Shown here piece after piece: positions 59,501-64,000 of a DNA stretch of 64,000 nt. Source of the DNA: Casuarina equisetifolia (taxonomy: Eukaryota > Streptophyta > Magnoliopsida > Fagales > Casuarinaceae); the NCBI GenBank assembly GCA_028551475.1, contig CM052360.1, positions 14,930,501-14,994,500 of the forward strand, in the 5' to 3' direction. Below the pieces are notes generated by a model that saw nothing but the letters and a program-made list of their open reading frames with translations, was not told the DNA's origin and made no database searches. Position 1 is the first letter of the stretch. Each line of letters begins with the position of its first letter. Made by a program: the position numbers and the translations under genes.

Positions 59501-61254
59501 ACCTAAGTTCCCTAAAGAGTAACTCAATGACTCAAGTTCCTGGTCATCTAATAACTGGGGCCGCTATTTAAATATGAAAGTCCTCTGTAGACAGTGAACT
59601 CCTAAGATATCTTAATGCGAACACTTTAGTACTAGAAACTTCATCTCAAGAGGAGGAGCACCCATCGGGTTCTTAATTTAAAGAGAGCAAATGAGGGGAA
59701 AAAATAAAAAATAAAAAAGAACAGGAAGAAATGGAAAGAAAGAGGCTGATTTCCAGTTGTCAATCTTCTACCTCCCTCTTACTGGCACGTTGTTGGTTTA
59801 TCTATGTTCTTGTCTAAATGTTACCTGAAACTTTTGACAGTATTTCCTGCCCTTTATTAGCTCCTTGTCAATATGTTACGTAATAGTTGTTACACTCAAG
59901 CGATTTGCTTACATTCTCATCTACACTTGCCTTCAGGGAGTTTAAATGTCAATTAAATATTTTTCAAGTCCCTTTACTTAGTCTGAAAAATGTTCGTAGG
60001 ACAAACTCCTGCAGCTTTGCTACCATCAGATTGCTGCAATCGCTTGTTTTGTTGTTTGAAATTGCTCAGTGTCTGATATTAAAAAGATGATGACATTGCA
60101 ATATATTTTTTCAAAATGCACCCACGGATGACTGGTTCAAGTTGACAGTGCCACTAGCAGAAGATGTATTGGAGAATTTGTTCTTGGTTTTGGAAGCAAA
60201 CAAGCGTATTTTGAGGCTATGACAAAAGAGTTGAAGCCAAAAATTTCCTTGGTACAAAGGAAGACGAACAAGGGTTCTGTGTTGTTTTCAATTAAAACTA
60301 ATGCGTTCAATTGAAGATTGATCCTTATTGGAGTAGAAGCAATAATATAGGTTTATACAGCTAATTTTTTTCAGAAGAGTGTCTTCTTCGCATAGTTTAG
60401 CTTGAGAGGAAATAAATGCCGAAAATGTTAGTCAATCGAAGATAATCCCAGTGACGGGTATTTTCTGGCAACATCCCAAGAGTTGTTATCTAAGGACACG
60501 ATCGTTCTGCTGGAGAAGAATTTGATTAGACTTCATCAGAACAACTAAGAGTTCACGAAACAGAGATCGTTCAACAGCTTCCTTGACCTGTATATTTTGT
60601 TCGAGTGTCTGACGTTCTTTCCTTGGTTTTCTAAGCCTAGAGAAATCTAAACTGCCATGTGGCGTGCAGGAGTTGTCTTTGAACCCAATTGCACCCTATT
60701 GGGTAAGGTGGCTATAAAAAGCAGCTTAGTTTTAGTTGTCTGTGTATGCTTGTTCGTATATAGGACTTAAATAAAATCATTTAGACTTGGTCGTCGATAA
60801 GATTCTTAAAAGATTGCACAATTTTTGTAATCAATGCATAGCCACCAAACATTTATTCCAATCATATAAGATGTTTATAGATATGCTGAATGCATTGTGT
60901 GGGATATTTTACAGATGCTTCAAAATCTGGCGTTGCCCAGGAAACACTACAAAACGGCGTCCGTAAAGCAAGCAAAGCGATGACGGAGCAAGAAGCTCGG
61001 CAGATTCTTGGTGTCTCCGAGCAAACAGCGTGGGTGGAGATTTTGAAGGTCAGTACCTTTTTTCTTTTTTTCCCCAGGGCTTTCCTGTTTGTGCCGTGAA
61101 GAGGTTTCCAAAATCATTTTTATCTTCTCAGAAATATGACACTCTGTTTGAGAGAAATGCCAAGAGCGGAAGCTTTTATCTTCAGTCGAAAGTCCACAGG
61201 GCGAAGGAGTGTTTAGAGGCTGTCTCTCGAGACAAAGGGCAAGCACCCAGTTGA
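56554..61254 (+). CDS. PAM16: Mitochondrial import inner membrane translocase subunit PAM16/TIM16 (115 aa, four coding exons)
   Basis: Coding sequence join(56554..56556, 57373..57460, 60915..61048, 61132..61254). All introns are GT-AG; phases are 0, 1 and 0. Residues 2-30 form the conserved hydrophobic N-terminus (KILANLIVMGSGILARAL), and about 54-107 a J-like domain (EQEARQILGVSE, then GSFYLQSKVHRAKECLE). The HPD motif of true J proteins is absent, as expected for Pam16. Pam16 binds the J protein Pam14/Tim14 and restrains its stimulation of mitochondrial Hsp70 in the import motor on the matrix side of the inner membrane; the Arabidopsis orthologue is also called TXR1 or MUSE5. Length matches the family. 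The start codon is the last three bases of exon 1, the least certain part; Met12 is the alternative but would drop the conserved KILANL segment. Intron 2 is 3454 bp. Confidence 0.93.
58590..58925. repeat. 174-bp tandem duplication in PAM16 intron 2
   Basis: GTTGTTAGTTGGTCAGCGTT at 58590 recurs as GTTGCTAGTTGATCAGTGTT at 58764. The match continues through AAAAAGTTGCAATA, GCATGTG/GTATGTG and the TGAAAATWTTTTTA segment. Divergence is noticeable, so it is older than the duplication at 20.9 kb. Confidence 0.85.
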
Positions 61255-61619
61255 AAACGCAGGGGTTCTCTTCCTTTCACATGTATTGTATAATTGGCCT
61301 GAATGAGAGAAATTGTATACATGACGTTGTTTATTGCAGCCCCTTTATGGTTTAAATGCTGGTGGAAAGTCCTTTCAACTCGACCTGGTAGTTGCGTAGT
61401 TGGTCCCAATAATGACGTTTGTCCTGAAATGTTCAACCCGTTGATGGAGTTTTACAAATTAAAAATTAACACTTCTTATAAACAGCCTGACGCTGTATCA
61501 GATCTAAATATATTGCCACCATTTTGGACTTGTTCTTTGTCTCTGCTGCGAGATACTGTAGCTCCAGCACTAACTTCCCTATTCCTATCCATTCTTCTTT
61601 GATGGATGCGAATCAATTA

Positions 61620-61625
61620 AATAAA
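61620..61625 (+). promoter_or_regulatory. PAM16: Candidate polyadenylation signal of PAM16
   Basis: AATAAA in TTAAATAAAACTGC, 366 bp after the stop codon. The 3' UTR in between has unrelated short open frames. No transcript evidence is available, and a nearer non-canonical signal is possible. Confidence 0.35.
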
Positions 61626-61629
61626 ACTG

Positions 61630-64000
61630 CAACTCTCCATCAATATCATGATTGCCGCTTCGTCTCTCCAGAATCAACATCGTGGCTGGCTCTCCAGGAA
61701 CAGCATCATGAAACTACCAAACCAAGAAATCAATGCCAAAATTATTGGAAACAACCTCTAGATTGAATAACTCTGGTCCTGACCTAAGCTATTTTTGAAG
61801 GATAGAAGGTTGGGTATGTTTGGGAGAAAATCCCACCCAAAAATAAAATGCCCAACATACCATTCCCACTCTGTTTCTGATAGGTAATTCATCTCTATTG
61901 ATTGGAAGTATTGGCATATACTCCCATCTCTCTTTATCTCCTGTGCCTCTTGCTTTTTTGGGTGCTCTTTATTTTTCACTAGAGAATTGCAAAGAGGCTT
62001 TTTTCCTGGCTGCTTTAGCATCTTTCCATCTTAATGAGACTCTTTCCATTTCCAAAAGTCTCCACGTCCATATAAATTAATTTCATGCTGTCATCATGGG
62101 ACACTGTTGTCTCTTTTGCCTTGATTTATGCCCACCTCGCCTTTACTCTTTCCTTTTCCTAAAAAGCTAGCGATCTTCGGCGTTCTTGACATGGACTAAA
62201 TTTTATACCTTACGCCACGCAATCAACCCAACCAAGATGAAACCCAGGTGAGGTAAATCTGTTTTACGGTAATATTTATTCGTAGCCAGGTGGTTGAAGG
62301 TGTGAAGGGTAGGGGCCTAACAGTGGCAGGTGGGTGGCCATGGTTTGTCCACGGTTCGTGGAATCACCATCAATGATTTCCAAAATATCGGTTTGCCATA
62401 AATTTATATTTTTTGTCGTTGTTTGCAAAGTTGAAAATTACACTTCATTATCCGGTATGAAGTAAACTACTCCTAGCCCTTTTATTTATGTGCAACATAT
62501 CGGAAAAACGTATTATATAATTTTTGTGAAAACATTTGTATGTAGATTTATTATGCGTTTTTATTTTTATTTATTTTCACTTGACGCGTGTGCCTGGTTG
62601 TTGGTGATAACACCAACCTCGACTTAAATAAAAGACATGTAAACCTAATATGAAATACTTCAAACAACGTCTTACAATAAAAAGTACTTTTATAGAACTC
62701 AAGCTTCACCTGAAAAAGAGACGAAAATGGATAATCACCCCTACAAATATAGATTGCGTTCGCTATATACAAGGCTTGTTTGTGGGTGATGAAGTAGTAA
62801 CTTGTAATCATTCTCGTTGAGGGAAGTATGGTTTAGAGTCATTCTTCATCCTTTTCCTTAGTCCATATTGATTAAAAAAAAAGGTACCAATCAAACATAG
62901 AGGCTTGTGTCCTAGTACTTACCCTAGATTTTATTCTTTTTGTTTATCTCTTGTTAATTTAGAAAAATAAATCATTATAACAATTTATGAGCTAATTGAA
63001 GAAATAAAGAGTTTAAAAAATAGTTTTCTTCAATTATTTTTTAAAAAAAGATTGAAAGGTAAAAGTAAAAAATCATAGATAATTTGACAAAATTTAGAAC
63101 TTTAAGGGTATTTGGGGAATATTAGTTTCAGTTTTATTTCTATATCTCTATTTTTCTTTTATGTAATGTACATTCAAATATGTATTTCTTTTCAAAAAAA
63201 ATTTCAAATATATTATTTAAGCAAATTATTGAATGTAAACCAATGATATTAAGTTACTATTTTCAAGTATTGAAAGAAAAAATATGTATAGCATAAATTT
63301 GAAAAGAACACCTTCAAATAATCATTTGACTATATACCTCAAATCTTTGACAATCTCTTTTGTTGTAAAAGTTGTTAACCAAAATGTTATATAGCTGTTA
63401 TGTTAATCACCAATAGTCCATACCAAAAGAGAAAATAGATGGTTCAAAAGACTTTTTAATTTCCATGATTACCAGTGTAAGATAAAAGTCTTTTTTGTAA
63501 ATATTAAAAAAAATTATTATTTTAACAATGGATGGGTAGCATGGCCATATTTGATAGAAGATTAAAATCATAAGATATCACTTGTGAAAATTTGTTAAAC
63601 TTTTTGATAAACTCATAAACAATGAGATAATCTTTGGTTGGATATGATAATCCAATATAACTTTTATTTTTTTTAATACGAAATTAAAATGGGTAGTAAA
63701 AAAATAGCACTTCAGATGAGAAAGGTCAAAGAATGGTATTTCAACATCACATATACAGAGGAGTTTGACAACAACGTTTACATTAGTTGCCAAATTTACC
63801 AGACCTGTTCGTCTTCGATTGTTGTCTTCTACTTATATGGGTCAAACCAACTACCGGGTATAACAATGAGAAATGATAATCACAAAGGGTTGAATATCAA
63901 TTTCCATACTTTAATTGGCCAGTTTATGTGATTTATTGAACAGTTCAATATATTAATGAAATTCATATTAAATATTTAGCACTTAAAAAAAAAACTTTAG
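61630..64000. other. No gene recognised at the right end
   Basis: Increasingly AT-rich toward 64 kb, with homopolymer runs (62874-62882, 63506-63512, 63985-63994). Open frames at 62551-62811 and 63689-63931 show no recognisable motifs. Confidence 0.55.

Noticed and set aside
61303..61602. 99-codon plus-strand frame after PAM16
   Set aside because: It lies in the probable PAM16 3' UTR and has no recognisable domain and no upstream promoter signal.
1..64000. CRISPR arrays, phage-like or bacterial operons, integrated plant virus genomes
   Set aside because: No regularly spaced direct repeats with unique spacers, no operon-like gene runs, and no virus-type movement or coat protein motifs were seen. 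All reverse transcriptases fit Copia, Gypsy or LINE contexts.

Overview
This is nuclear DNA from a flowering plant, almost certainly a eudicot. It is AT-rich and gene-poor. I support two intact, spliced protein-coding genes. Most of the rest is decayed retrotransposon sequence, much of it nested. No prokaryotic operon, CRISPR array, rRNA or tRNA gene was seen, and no species could be named from the sequence alone.

Layout. About 1-5.4 kb is a broken Copia element on the minus strand, interrupted by a solo LTR. About 5.4-15.3 kb has no intact gene; it holds a 59-bp palindrome, a 403-bp tandem duplication and one possible exon relic. From 15.37 to 20.2 kb is a very large secreted cell-wall protein gene (two coding exons, a predicted 3' UTR intron). 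Its product carries extensin arrays on both sides of a six-cysteine Ole e I domain. About 20.2-24.0 kb holds a tandem duplication and an LTR-like repeat. From 24.0 to 34.8 kb is a minus-strand Copia element with both LTRs, split by a solo LTR in its integrase and by a truncated opposite-strand Copia in its leader. About 34.8-43.2 kb holds Gypsy LTRs, a decayed plus-strand Gypsy, another solo LTR and a minus-strand Gypsy gag/protease remnant. From 44.3 to 49.6 kb are LTR fragments, a compound solo LTR and a Copia RT scrap. A dead LINE lies on the minus strand at 49.65-54.4 kb. From 56.2 to 61.3 kb is the second gene, PAM16/TIM16 of the mitochondrial protein import motor, with four coding exons and site II promoter motifs. 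The right end, 61.3-64 kb, shows no gene.

The two genes are functionally unrelated: one product is exported to the cell wall, the other works in mitochondria. About 36 kb, mostly transposon debris, separates them. The clearest new structural result is a family of 1.4-1.7 kb solo LTRs. Four copies have 5-bp target duplications (two perfect, two with one mismatch), share end motifs, and have no internal region anywhere in the window. I found no convincing new biological system; the double-armed extensin and the solo-LTR family are the observations most worth following.
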